Assembly: GCA_039654915.1 (NCBI GenBank)
Contig: CM077598.1
Coordinates: 76,288,041 to 76,352,040, forward strand
Reading direction: 5' to 3'
Source of the DNA: Aquilaria yunnanensis
Lineage: Eukaryota; Streptophyta; Magnoliopsida; Malvales; Thymelaeaceae
DNA: 64,000 nucleotides
Shown piece after piece: positions 1 to 9,539 of this stretch. The position numbers were made by a program, and so were the translations under genes. Each line of letters begins with the position of its first letter. Position 1 is the first letter of the stretch. The notes beneath the pieces are model-generated. The model saw only the letters and a list, made by a program, of their open reading frames with translations, was not told where the DNA came from and searched no databases.

Positions 1-436
1 ACGCCGTCCAGGTCTTGTCACGACCTGTCTCGGCTCAAGGCTCAAGGAGCCTGCAAACTGCTACTTGTCCCCTACGCCTAGAAACACAGAGAACATCCGA
101 CCGAACACGTTTCATAATCTGAACGGGCTGGGAACTCCTATAAATACCAGGAAACAAGCCCTGGCAAAGGACCCCCGGAATCCGACCCTCCCCCTGAGAA
201 AATACAAACAGGCAAGTCCACTAAACCTCTTAGTGCTCCCTTTCCTTCACCTCTCAGGACACTGACTTGGGCATCGGAGGCTCCTCCCCGGAAGAAGATC
301 CCGGGGACCTCCTAATCCTTTTTTACGAGTTTTACAGGCACATTCCCCTGGGAAATCTAGGCTCCAGACATTCTACCTCGCAGGAAGTCCCTCCCGAAGT
401 CACGATGTCTTCCAGCGAATATGCCTCTGGGCATCA
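1..436 (+). repeat. Element X: 3' portion of an LTR
   Basis: This is the end of an LTR related to the E0 LTR. It shares the block around 85-130 (CCGAACACGT then ATCTGAACGG) and a TATA box TATAAATA at 139-146. It ends in GGGCATCA at 436, like the other Tat LTRs here. No TGGCGCC primer-binding site follows, so it is the outer end of a 3' LTR or a solo LTR, not a 5' LTR. A possible target duplication CATAT follows at 437-441; its partner lies outside the window. The last 32 bases encode a degenerate form of the gag start seen in the other LTRs. Confidence 0.8.
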
Positions 437-609
437 CATATGTTATCATATGTGGTGTCCTTAGTAATTTTCTTGTAGGTACACTGAAGACCCCTTACAA
501 CTAGGAATGTTATGTTCTCACTCCATGGTTATGTTGTGCAAATTCAGAAATTGTTGGATCGGATAACTGTTGAGGGTTATTGCAGTAGTGGCTTTTTGCG
601 CACAGGTAT
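437..609. other. Unassigned spacer between X and H
   Basis: These 173 AT-richer bases match nothing else in the window and contain no convincing gene or RNA. They may be host DNA or part of an older element that H entered. The last five bases, GGTAT (605-609), are the candidate left target-site duplication of H; the right copy is outside the window. Confidence 0.5.
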
Positions 610-1468
610 TGATGCCTGTCGGCATCTTCGTTGTACAACATGGCAGGCCTGAGAGGGACTTTCGGTATAGAGATGCTAATAAAAGAGACTTTCATCATGA
701 GATTGCCTGAAACGTTCAAAAGAAAAGGGGTTAGGAGGTCCTCGGAATGTGTTCCTGGGCGAGGAGCCTCCGACGCCTAAGTTAGTATTGGGCAAGTAAA
801 GAGTAGTGAATGGAGAGTAAAGAGTAAAGGTCTCTTGAGAGTTCAGCCTATGTCCTTACCAAGGTCATTTCCCCAAGTATTTATAAGAGGACATTGGGAG
901 AAGTCCGTTTGACACAGCCCGCTCAGATCATGACACATGTTCGGCTAGATACGGTCCGTACCTTCGGGGATAGGGATCTCCAACTGGCCATAGGTCGTTC
1001 TAGCCAGAAGTCAAGGCCATGAGAGGCTTGTGTGTCAGGGGCGTGTGCGAGGTCTCTATGTTGGAGGCTCCTTAACCATTTTTGTCATGTTCACAAGACC
1101 CCTTCAGTGAAAAAGATGTATTCGGGATATGAGAGCTTCTAGCCGAGGTTGCTCCAATCACTCGGAAGGCCCCTCGGAGTAGAGGATCCCTTTTGGAGGA
1201 TGTTTTCCCCTGTTAAGGATGGTGAGTCTACTCCTACCGAAGTTGGTCAGGTCATCTTACCGATGGTGGTAGTGTACCATGTTCCCAAGGTCAGTCTTGT
1301 TATTCCCCGAGGGTGATGGAGGATTACCGAGGTCAGGGGATCAAGGACTGTGGACCCTTTTTTCCTGAGGTTGGTGCTTGCATTGTTTGAGGGTGATGCT
1401 CATCTTTTCTGAGGGCGATGCTTCGTCAGAGCTTGGGAGTTTGGAGGGTAGTAGCCCTTTGGCTATCA
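610..1468 (-). repeat. H 3' LTR
   Basis: On the plus strand this 859-bp LTR begins TGATGCC and ends GGCTATCA. In element sense it therefore runs TGATAGCC to GGCATCA, the same termini as the other Tat LTRs. Read in element sense, its last bases start an open frame M-L-Y-N-E-D-A-D-R-H, comparable to the gag start of the other families. The G-box region near 925-950 is degenerate (CACATG). Confidence 0.85.
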
Positions 1469-1485
1469 CATGCCCCCATCAGAAA
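1469..1485 (-). other. H polypurine tract
   Basis: Read on the minus strand, a GATGGGGGCATG run lies directly against the LTR start. This is the expected site for plus-strand DNA priming and marks the inner edge of the 3' LTR. Confidence 0.75.
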
Positions 1486-1844
1486 GCTGAAGTTATATCT
1501 TCAGTTATTTAAGCAAATCATGGGAGTCTTCGTGGAAGTTGGTGGTTAATTCAGTTGTCATGACTGAATTTTTAGCCGATGTTATCTTCTTCGGAGGGAG
1601 TTTTGGCAATCTGAGATGCCTCTCCTAACCAAGGTACTCAAGTGGCTCTCCTGGTTTTTGGCCTAATTTTTTATGTTCCCGAAGTTATTCCATCAGCCCG
1701 AGGTAGATATCCCCTTTCTTTGGGCCTGTGTCATTTGTCATTGAATCGTTACGTCTTCTAATCAAACAGACGCATCACTTCAGATAAGCTTGCCTAGGCC
1801 TCTATGCTGTCAAGAGCCATGCCCTTGTTTCCTACATCGGGCGA

Positions 1845-1987
1845 CACGTGTCATGTGGAAATTGGTGGACAGTCACGTCAGTTGTACCAACCACATGTCT
1901 TCGCCTTCGAGGGGCAATTATGGCGATGATTCACCTTAGAAGCGTAATTATGGCGACGATTCGCCTACCCCCTTTGGCCTATATAAA
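1845..1987 (+). promoter_or_regulatory. Promoter of the H antisense gene
   Basis: A G-box CACGTG lies at 1845-1850 and a TATA box TATATAAA at 1980-1987, centres 136 bp apart. The same spacing occurs in the E0, E1/E2 and N1/N3 families. A palindrome GGCGACGATTCGCC is at 1952-1965, and a degenerate copy at 1922-1935 sits about 55 bp before the TATA box, the usual position. The first ATG of the antisense frame is about 250 bp downstream. The stretch 1486-1844 upstream shows no gene. Confidence 0.7.
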
Positions 1988-2238
1988 CCTTCCTTCCCTC
2001 AGAGTTCTCCCTCCTTGCTTACTTTTGCTTCCATTTTTCTCTCGTTTGCTCTCAAGCTTTCTCTCTTTTTCCTGCGGCGATTTCCGGCAAGTTTTCACGA
2101 CGGCGTTCACAAATCCCAACTTCGGCAAGAGTTTTGGTGGGATTTCCTTCCCGAAGTCCTTCAATTTTCTGTGTTTCTAACCTTTTCTACTTTTCCAAAT
2201 TTGTCCCATTCTTCCAAAGTCATTTCCTTCTACCGAAT

Positions 2239-2837
2239 ATGTCTTTTTTGACCCCACTCTTGACCGTTCGTCCCATTCTTGAGAATTGGGCTCCTCTCGA
2301 CTCTCACCCGTGCTACACCACTTCGGAGAAAATGGAGAAGTGGGCAACTAAGTTCTATCTTCCCTCTTACGCTATGGCTAGGCTACCTACTGCAGGCCTA
2401 CTCAGTTACATGTATCATTCGGACAAGGTTACCAGTTTTCGGGCCCAACTGAAGGCCTGACTTCGGTACCCTCCCCTGAAGATGGTTTGCGAGTTCTGCC
2501 AATTTCATGGCATAGTTGTTAACCAACTTCCTTCGAATGCCTATTATTATTTTAATGTCTTCCTTTGCATGTGTGGGGTCTTCGAGATATAGCCCCACTT
2601 CATCATCTTCATGTAGTATTACAAACTTCACCCCGTCCCGAAGGGTGGTTTCTATTTTTTTCTTCCTCGGGGTTCTGGGAATAAAAGGTATACATTCACC
2701 TTCGACATGAAGGACAGCTGGCGGGGTTGGCAAAATAAATTTTTCTTTTTAAAGGTGGCTGAGGCATGGAAACGTGTGCCAACCAAGTGGGCCTCGGGAA
2801 CTCTAAATGCCGATTTAGTTGACCCCCGAAGGCTACT
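2239..2837 (+). pseudogene. H antisense gene, exon 1, part before E0
   Basis: This is the start of the antisense gene carried between pol and the 3' LTR of H. The frame opens with M-S-F-L-T-P and matches the other copies through the motifs CEFCQFHG, MCGVF and SWRGW. These belong to the N-terminal domain resembling the 'putative gypsy-type transposon' family; its function is unknown. It is broken by TGA at 2458-2460 (codon 74, glycine in other copies) and by further stops near 2590 and 2613. E0 interrupts it in codons for D-P-R-R-L-L; the frame resumes with T-P-E-L at 61303. Confidence 0.8.
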
Positions 2838-3364
2838 TGATAGCCGAAGGACTATCGCCTACACCTGGCCGTACTTCCTGCCACCAAAATGGCCAGGAGA
2901 TTTGGCGCTACCCAAAAAAAGGTGGGATCACACACCTCGGGGAAAAGCCGAAGAGCCCGAGCTCGGCACGCCAGGGAACCTGAGGATACAATTAGCCCCC
3001 CCGAGGTAGTAAACAGACCGCCTATGGAAAAGTGGCACCAGCTAAGGCGGGCTGAACATGATCTTCCCGAAGGCGGAACTCCCTGAATCTGGGAACCCCC
3101 GAACTAGGGGCATGTTTCCCGAAGTGGCACGGTCCGTACTAGAGGATCACCTCACCCAGGGACCTCGGGAGTACGGAAGGAGCATTTAAGGAAGCCTCTG
3201 ACATGTCGCCCACAGACGTCACAAGCCGCCTCAAACGGCGTTCTGACACGCCGATGCCATCAAAGTCACATCATGGCCCGTCTCGGCTCAAGGCTCAAGG
3301 AAGCCTGCCACCAGCTACTTGTCCTCTACGCCCAGACATTCAGAGAACATCCGACCGAACACGT
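2838..3364 (+). repeat. E0 5' LTR, first part
   Basis: It begins TGATAGCC and matches the E0 3' LTR from 60439 with about 25 mismatches in 527 bases. It is cut inside its G-box: the last five bases, CACGT (3360-3364), are the target duplication of the E1-E2 composite. Confidence 0.92.
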
Positions 3365-4337
3365 TGATGCCCCAAGGCATCTTCGTTTGCTGTCATGTTG
3401 ACAGGTGGAGAGACTTCCTGGGGAGGCGAGTGCCTGGAGCTCAGGTTTCCCAGCTGAGTGCGCCTGAAAAGCTCAAAGAAGAGGTTAGGAGGTCCCCGGT
3501 TTGCTTTTCCGGGGAGGACCCTCCGACGCCCAAGTCAGTTTTCTGAGTGAAGGTCGAGGAAGAACACTAAGGGATCAAGTGTCTTGCCTATTTTGTGTTT
3601 TCTCAGAGAGAGGAAAATGCCCCCATCCTTTGCCCAGTCCCATTTCCTAGTATTTATAGGAGTAGCTGGTCCGTTCAGATCATGACACATGTTCGGTCAG
3701 ATTTGATCTGTCTCTTTGGACCTAGGGGACAGGCAGCCGTTTGCAGCCTCTTTTCGCCCTGGACCCGGACGGGTTGTGTCAGGACTGGGGCGGCTGCGGC
3801 GTGTCATTTCGCCGTTCAGATGTGATGTGTAGGGTTTGTGGGCGACATGTCAAAGGCTCCTTAAATGCTCATACCGCACTCCCGAGCTCCCCTGGGCGAG
3901 GTCGCCCTTCGGTGCGTCCAGCCTCTTCGGATTCTATCCGTCCTTCGGTGCGAGCACCTCCTTCGGGATCTATCCCATAATTCTGGGAGTGCCTCTTGAT
4001 GAACACCTTCTTCGGGACTCACATCCATAGTTCGGGGATTCCCTTGTTCAGGTGTTTCTTCTTCGGGGAAGACCTCTTTGGGGCCTCTTCCTTCGGGGAG
4101 ATTCTCCCTTGCTTCAGGGAGATGGCTCTCTTACCCGAAGACGGTCAGTTTAGCCCCTCGATGGAGACGGTGTTGTCCTCGGAATTCCTGACGAGCTACC
4201 GAAGTCTCGAGCTCATAGTGTTTGACTTCGCACCTTCCAAGGTCAGTTAAAAGATCCTCTCTTGGGTGACGTCAGACTCCTCGGCCAACATTCTGGCGCG
4301 GAGTTACTACCGAGTAGGCGTTAGCCTTTGGCTATCA
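3365..4337 (-). repeat. LTR1 of composite (3' LTR of E1)
   Basis: This 973-bp LTR begins TGATGCCCC and ends GGCTATCA on the plus strand. The minus-strand TATA box (TATAAATA) is at 3651-3658. By eye it differs from LTR2 at about 23 positions and from LTR3 at about 18, so it is the most divergent of the three. Confidence 0.92.
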
Positions 4338-4352
4338 CAGGCCCCCCTCCGA
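4338..4352 (-). other. E1 polypurine tract
   Basis: The minus strand reads a CGGAGGGGGGCCTG run directly against the LTR, the expected plus-strand primer for E1. Confidence 0.8.
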
Positions 4353-4411
4353 AAAGCCGAAGTGAGAAACTTCGGTTCACCGGTTTTCGGGTCCTGTGGT
4401 TGTGATATCGC

Positions 4412-4735
4412 GCCGAAGACGCCTTCTTCTGCCTGAAGCGATGGGCAGTCCTTTTTGCGTCCTCGAGGCGCGAGAAGATAGGCTGTCCGTGTGCCGAAGA
4501 TACACCTTCTGCCCGAAGTCATAGGCTATCTCTTGGTGTCTTTGTGGCGAGGGGAAATAGGATAACCTTGTACTGAAGATAGACCTTTTGCCCGAAAATC
4601 ACGGGCTCTTCGGCCTTGGCCCGTTCTTTGGTGCCTTCGAGGCGGAGCCTGTGCCGAAGATACACCTCTTGCCCGAAGGTCATGGGTTGTTCGGTCATAG
4701 CCTGTCTCTTGGCGTTCTCAAGGTGGCCTGCTCTT
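4412..4735 (+). repeat. ~80-bp tandem repeats upstream of the E1 antisense gene
   Basis: Four imperfect units start near 4412, 4493, 4572 and 4653 (spacing 79-81 bp). Each opens with GCCGAAGA followed by a TTCTGCCCGAAG-like block. They lie between the polypurine tract and the antisense promoter. Related arrays with the same 80-bp period occupy the same place in E0, E2, N1 and N3. Their role is unknown; an upstream activating region is one possibility. Confidence 0.75.
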
Positions 4736-4888
4736 TGTTTCTGCAAGTCTGTTTGGCCAAGCGTGTCAGTCTGAGCGGTGCGCCCCAGTTTTCTAGGGAT
4801 ATCAGAAGACATGTCCCAATCAGGGGACGTGTCCCGGATTTTAGGGGACGCTTGGAGGACGTGGGCCCCATTTTTACGCAGCGGTTGA

Positions 4889-5032
4889 CACGTGGTGCTT
4901 TTCCATTGGAGGAGAGTCGCATCTGATACAGAGGGCGCACCTTTTCAGGTGCAGAGAGCAGTTGCGGCGACGGTTCGCCTCCAAAGGGCACTTATGATGA
5001 TGTTTCGGTTACCTACTTCTGACATATAAATA
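4889..5032 (+). promoter_or_regulatory. Promoter of the E1 antisense gene
   Basis: G-box CACGTG at 4889-4894 (in TTGACACGTGG), palindrome GGCGACGGTTCGCC at 4966-4979, TATA box TATAAATA at 5025-5032. The G-box and TATA centres are 137 bp apart and the palindrome is 56 bp from the TATA. Both spacings recur in N1/N3 and E0. The antisense ATG follows at 5275, leaving a leader of roughly 220 bp. Confidence 0.75.
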
Positions 5033-5274
5033 GCCCATTCCATCATAAGCTCCTTTCGCTTTTTTCTCTGCTTTGCCTCTGTTCTTGCATTTTTTCTTGC
5101 TTTCTGTGGCGGAGCTTCCGTAATCAGAGCCTTTTTCCAGCCAACTTTCACGACGGCGTCCTCAGATTTTGGCAAATCTTTCGGTGGGTTTTTATTTGCC
5201 AGCGCGTTTTGATCCCTGTGTTCTTCTGAGTTTTTCTCTGGAAACTGTTTTGTTCCATTTTCAAACTCATTTTT

Positions 5275-7686
5275 ATGTCGAAAATGCCCATTCCTGAGAG
5301 CTGGCTGCCTCTTTTAGCCCATCCTTGCTGCACCACCCCTGAGAAGTTAGAGAGGTGGAAGAAAAAATTCTTTCTTCCCTCTTACGCTGTTACCAGGCTG
5401 CCTCGTTCTAGCCATTATGCATTTTCAAACCATGGAAAGGAGGTTACCATTTTCCGAGCCCAACTGAAGGCCGGTCTTCGGTATCCCCCCCCGAAGATGG
5501 TGTGCGAGTTCTGCCAATTTCATGGTATTGCGGTGAACCAGCTTCCCCCGAACTCGTACTGCTACTTTAACGCCTTCCTGTGTATGTGTGGCGTCTTCGG
5601 GATAGAACCCCATTTCAGGATTTTTATGCAGTACTACAAGCTCTCTGTGGTCCCGAAGGGTGGCTTCTATTTCATGCTACCTCGGGGGTCCGGGAGCAAG
5701 AAATTCATGTTCACCTTCGCCACTAAGGATAGCTGGCGGGGGTGGCAACAGAAGTTCTTCTTCATGAAGAAGGCTGAGGCCTGGTCGTACGTTCCGACCG
5801 AATGGGCTCAGGGCATATTGGATGCGGACGTTGCTGATCCGAGGATGCTGCTGACCCCAGAGTTGGCTCCCGTGTTCGCGGATTTCGACGCCCGCATTCG
5901 GGCTGTTTCTGACTGGGATCCCGAGGTCTCTCCGCGCGCCCTTTACCCTTTTCCAATCAACTAGAAGTTGATGACCGATGAGGTCCTTCGGGAACTAAAG
6001 GTGGTAAAGGAGCACGAGACTGACCTCGGGATGCCAGCTCCTGCCATCGCCGGGAAGGATTCCTGGTTGGTCAAGCTTCTTAAGGAGGAGATTTCTTTTG
6101 AGACACTTGCCGAAAGTGAGTTATCTTCTACTCCTTTGCTGCTTCTTCCTCGGACTTACGCTGATGTTTCTCTCGTGTTTCAGAGATGGGCGACGACATT
6201 GCCGCCTATTACAAGTCCCTCTTCTCCGGCCAAGGGGAGAAGGACGATCAGACGAAGAAGGCGGCTTCCCGAAGGCGGAAGTCTACTGGCGCGGGTCCTT
6301 CGGGAAAACGGGCAAAGAGAGCTACTCAGGTTCCTCTAGAAGAAATTTCCGAGGAGACTGCCGAGGAGCCTGGGACAGCCGAAATTCCGGCGCCTGAGGC
6401 TGCTGCTTCCGAGGTCCCTGAACCCGACGTCCTTCCGCAAAGTCCTACTGCGTCGCAGGCCCTCCTTGATGTAGTGGTAGAAGTACCTTCTGCCGAGGAG
6501 TGGCGCAAGCAGAAGGGCAAGGGCACTTCGGCCGAGGAGGCCGAGGACGTTGTTGTCGAGGTCCCGCCAGGTTTGTTTCCAGGGAAAGTGTTTTTCCTTT
6601 GTTTTTTCTGGAATGGCCTTCGTTTCTGACCTGCTTCTCTTTTTCGCCCTGCAGGGGAGCTACTTACCCCGAACTGGGCTTCTGAACACGCGGAGGCGAG
6701 GGCCCGCCGTGATGCCAAAGTCCCGCAAGGGAAGATACCGAAGGAGCCTTTCTGGACATTCACGGAGGACATGAACTTGTACTCCGGGGACTGTCCTGGA
6801 ATGGCCAAGCAGATTGCGAAGGGGGTGCTCACCGAGGCCTCCTTCAAGGCTATAGCGGCGGCGCATCCAGAGGATAACACCCTCGCTGCGAAGATCACCG
6901 AGCATGCTGCTCAGGTATATCCTTCACAGCTCTTCTCCTTCAATTTTATCCTAAGTGTTTGGCTCTTACTGACCTTGCGTTTGATCTTCTTTGCAGCTGC
7001 TGGGGTATGCCGGCTTTCTCCGAGTTCGGGTAGCCAAGCAGACGGCGTTCCGAGCTTCGGCCTTAGAAGCCCTAGGAAAGGCGAAAGCGACGTGCTCGGA
7101 ATTGACCGCCAAGAATCAGCAGCTGGCAAATGCTGCGAAGGAGGAAGCTGCCATCATTCGGGAGGGATTCCGAAAGGAGAAGGAATTCTTGATGGCGGAC
7201 TCTTCCCGGAAGATTGCCGACCTCCGTAATGACGTGGCGGGGCTGCTTGCTGCAAACCAGGATCTTCTTCAAGACAAGGCAAGAAAAGAGAATATCATAG
7301 TCACGCTCCTGTCTAAGAAGAAAGCCCTTCAAGCCGAGGTCCAGTCTTTAAAGAAGGTGCCGAAGGGGGAGGAGCGGATAAAGGTGCTGGAAGAGGAGGT
7401 CGAGGATCTGAAGGACGAGCTCGACGACCTTGAGCTTAAGAAGAACAAGTCTGATCAAATGAACAAGGTCGCGTTTCAGGACGGCTTCTGTCTCGCTCGG
7501 CACCAAGTTCTCCAGAGGTTCCCAGGTCTGGACGTCTCTTTTCTAGAGGGTCTAAATATTCCTAGGGGACCTCGGTGGAAATGGTCCAAGATCGAACATC
7601 TGAAGCTTCCTCCTTCAATTCCAGCGCGGAAGGTGGCGGAAAAGGGTGGACAAACGAGTGGCTCTCAGGACGCCGGGAACCCTTAG
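5275..7686 (+). pseudogene. E1 antisense gene, four exons, one nonsense codon
   Basis: This gene is transcribed against E1 pol. Inferred exons are 5275-6115, 6184-6570, 6655-6914 and 6997-7686. The introns are 68, 84 and 82 bp with GT-AG ends (acceptors TTTCAG, CTGCAG, TTGCAG). The exons sum to 726 codons with phases kept. Exon 1 encodes a domain resembling the 'putative gypsy-type transposon' family (CEFCQFHG, MCGVFGIEPHF, SWRGWQQKFF). Exon 2 is E/P/S-rich. Exon 4, from about residue 497, is a long coiled coil ending in FQDGFCLARHQVLQRFP. The only break is TAG at 5962-5964 (codon 230), where N1 and N3 have Trp; the neighbouring codon is also changed. Similar antisense frames are known from Tat-lineage elements; their function is not known. 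Confidence 0.8.
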
Positions 7687-7822
7687 GCTTTTTTAGGGCC
7701 CCCCATTTTCCTTCCCTTATTCTGGACTCCTTCTTTGGGCACTTCTTTATTGTAAGGCAGCTTTGCTCTTAATGAAGATTTTTTTGGCTAAGTGTTTCTT
7801 CAAGTTTCTCTATTTCTATTTC

Positions 7823-8221
7823 CCTGAACACGTTCGCTCAAGAGACTTCGGAAGACCTGCAATCAAAGAAACTTTTTTACCGTCCTTTGTCCCGAGTGCG
7901 TTTACTCAATAGACATTTGGGAGATTCTGAAAAAACTTGACTAAGTCTTTTTGCAAGCTTCTGTATTTCCAATTTGTCCCGAACATGATCGCTCAAGGGA
8001 CTCCGGAAAACCTTCAGTCAAATTTTTGTTTTTCCAGGTGTCCCGAGCATGTTTGCTCAAGGGACTTCGGAAAACCTTTCGAGAGATTTTTTACTTCCAT
8101 TTTCCCGAGCATGTTCGCTCAAGGGAGTTCGGAGAATTATCTTTGCGTTGGGTATGGCGAGTACTTCTGCGAGATTTTTGTTTTCCATCTTTCCCGAGTG
8201 TGATGGCTCAAGGGACTTCGG
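7823..8221. repeat. Palindrome-bearing repeat array between pol and antisense gene (E1)
   Basis: About six imperfect units of 60-90 bp share a core of about 29 bp containing the small inverted repeat GAGC-N6-GCTC (GAGCATGTTCGCTC). The array lies between the 3' ends of two convergent genes, integrase (minus) and the antisense gene (plus). The same core occurs at the same place in E0, E2, N1 and N3. 7687-7822 holds only the flank of this array. Confidence 0.75.
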
Positions 8222-8343
8222 AAAGTGATATCTACGCTTTATCATGGCGAGCTTCTTTGCGGGACTCTTTCTTGCACAATCTCTGTACACTTAAGTACTT
8301 TTCTCAAGGCCATTCTGTGCAATCATAACTCCTCCGCTTAACC

Positions 8344-9529
8344 TTAAGCGTAGAAACTTTTCTCAAGGCGTCTGAATGTCGAGTGTTCTTCAATTCTACG
8401 CCTTTGGTGTCGCCAAGCTTGTACACACCTTTTCGTACTTCGGCGAGAACCGGATAGGGTCCTTCCCAGTTTGGGTGAAATACGCCATGGGGTGGCCCGC
8501 GGGGTGCGAAGTCAGCCTTTCGGAGAATGAGGTCTTAGATCGAGATTGGTTCTTAGACCGAGGTCGTTACCACGCTCATCAGTTCACCAGTACTGGAGGT
8601 TGACCTATCTCTACTGGGATAATGGCCCCTGTTCCGAAGTCGAGTGAGAAAAGAGTCTCTCCTGCGACTTTTCGGGGGGTCGTTCGGTAACTCCATAATA
8701 CACTTTGGAGTTCTGCCGGCCATTTCCCCTTGGCTTCCCCTGGTCTCTTTTTCAGGCCATCTTTTATGGTCCTGCTCGATACTTCCACCTGCCCGTTGCT
8801 TTGGGGGTGAGCTACTGGGGCGAAGTGCATTTTTACTCCGAGGTCGGTGATGAATTCTTGGAATCCTTTGCCTATGAACTGGGATCCGTTATCAGCTACC
8901 GGCGCCCTCGGTATGCTGAATCTACATACGATGTTCTTCCATACGAACTTCTGCACTTCTTTCGCCAAGATAGTTGCCAGTGGTTCTGCCTCTACCCAAT
9001 TTGAGAAATAGTCCACTGCTACCACGCAGGATTTCATGCCTCCGAGGTCTATGCCCCAGACCGCGAAGGGCCAAGGATAGTCTACCGAAGTTACCGTTTC
9101 CGAGGATGTCCTCTGGATTTTTGCATGTCTCTGGCGGCAACCGCTTTTCCGGACAAATTGTCTTGCGTCCCATCTCAGGGTAGGCCAGAAGTATCCCTGG
9201 CGAAGTAAGACTGCTGTGAGGGCATCAGTTCCGGTGTGTGAACCACACATGCCTTTGTGGACCTTTTCAAGGATCGTTTCAGTATCCTTTTCAGCCACGC
9301 ATCTCTCCAACGGATTCGCATATCCCTGTTGGTATAACTCTTTGCCAATCAAGGAGGATCTTCTGGGGTGTCTTCGCAGTCTTACAGCATCGCCGGGGTC
9401 TTCGGGGAGCAAATTCTCTGCGAGGTATCCTTTTATTGGATCTTTCCACCCCGTTCCCGAGGTCATCATGCTCAGCACTGAGATGCTCGGATGGTCTAGC
9501 ATCTTGGTATATGTTTTCGAATTCGCCAA
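8344..9529 (-). pseudogene. E1 integrase remnant
   Basis: This is the integrase of E1. Still readable are the N-terminal zinc-binding region around MCGSHTGTDAL, the catalytic core (GIDL; VADNGSQF; NGQVEVSSR) and the C-terminal end at 8344. Compared with N3, the CxxC zinc pair is altered (KSGCRQRH), about 24 bp are missing after GIDL, and about 115 bp are missing from the C-terminal domain. It is out of frame with upstream pol. The same lesions occur in E2, so they predate the tandem duplication. Confidence 0.8.
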
Positions 9530-9539
9530 GCAATCCGCC

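Noticed and set aside
5275..7686. A host gene or DNA transposase
   Set aside because: Every copy lies at the same position inside an LTR element between pol and polypurine tract. It has no DDE/RNase H-like catalytic pattern and no terminal inverted repeats.
7823..8221. CRISPR-like array or satellite repeat
   Set aside because: Units are imperfect, spacers are repeat-derived and unequal, and the DNA is a plant retrotransposon. It is an internal element feature, not a satellite.
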